6,168 bases of DNA from CAYSPU01 sp964432995. Its GTDB lineage: Bacteria; Verrucomicrobiota; Verrucomicrobiia; Limisphaerales; JAHDYP01. Positions 6,038 to 6,168 of this stretch are shown here, in pieces. Position 1 is the stretch's first letter; every line of letters starts with the position of its first letter. Made by a program: the position numbers and the translations under genes. Location: positions 1 through 6,168 of the forward strand of contig CAYSPU010000311.1 in NCBI GenBank assembly GCA_964432995.1, given 5' to 3'. The notes beneath the pieces are model-generated. The model was not told the DNA's origin and did not search any database. It saw only the letters and a program-made list of their open reading frames with translations.

Positions 6038-6168
6038 GGCCGGAGGGTGTGGACAAGAGGTGGGGGGGACCGTGTGTGCGGCCCCAAGGGGGAGGTTCGT
6101 CGGGCCTCGGGGTCAGGCCTTCAGATTGTCAACTCGGAGCGCCGCTTACGCGAGGATCCCGGGGGCTG
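6038..6168. other. Terminal 131 bp, no gene identified
   Basis: GC-rich, with homopolymer G tracts, and no ORF of note. On the minus strand a frame entering from the right edge reads a short basic peptide and stops at TGA (complement of 6121-6123). It could be the 3' end of a gene outside the window, but 15 codons are too few to judge. Confidence 0.4.

Noticed and set aside
6097..6132. Minus-strand promoter with TTGACA at 6127-6132
   Set aside because: The -35 is perfect, but nothing resembling a -10 lies 16-18 bp downstream, and there is no gene start that it would serve.

Overview
The window is a GC-rich bacterial chromosomal segment carrying four recognisable housekeeping genes and an unusually large share of structured, repetitive non-coding DNA. 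The gene set is the 3' part of an M16 zinc-peptidase-family gene, rpe, ftsH and aroC. Together with the high GC, the degenerate 'aaagacgcgaagg'-type intergenic repeats and weak or absent Shine-Dalgarno sequences, it fits a Gram-negative bacterium, possibly Verrucomicrobiota. That placement is an inference from sequence style, not from a phylogenetic marker.

Layout: (1) 1-666 (+), end of an M16 peptidase-like gene whose 5' part lies outside the window. (2) 667-1207, a convergent intergenic region with no credible gene. It holds a 10-bp tandem duplication, GC-rich palindromes and two inverted pairs of one interspersed repeat. (3) 1208-1906 (-), rpe (ribulose-phosphate 3-epimerase), 42 bp downstream of (4) 1949-3967 (-), ftsH (membrane AAA+ zinc protease); the two probably form an ftsH-rpe operon. 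(5) 3968-4902, a 935-bp divergent intergenic region. It holds a possible ftsH promoter, a perfect 8-bp hairpin and a 127-bp-period tandem array interrupted by exactly 100 N. (6) 4903-5988 (+), aroC (chorismate synthase), complete. (7) 5989-6037, seven tandem heptamers abutting the aroC stop codon. (8) 6038-6168, no identified gene.

The genes serve separate core functions: membrane protein quality control (FtsH), the pentose-phosphate or Calvin branch (Rpe) and the last common step of aromatic biosynthesis (AroC). No dedicated accessory system (defence, toxin, mobile element with transposase) is visible.

The most interesting signal is in the ftsH-aroC intergenic array. Each 127-bp period consists of a roughly 79-bp element plus a 48-bp spacer. 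The one element readable end to end in this window (4739-4817) can be drawn as a complete four-way cloverleaf, an outer stem with three contiguous arms and no unpaired junction bases. The only two differences between copies fall in a bulge and a loop. This was folded by hand and needs computational testing.
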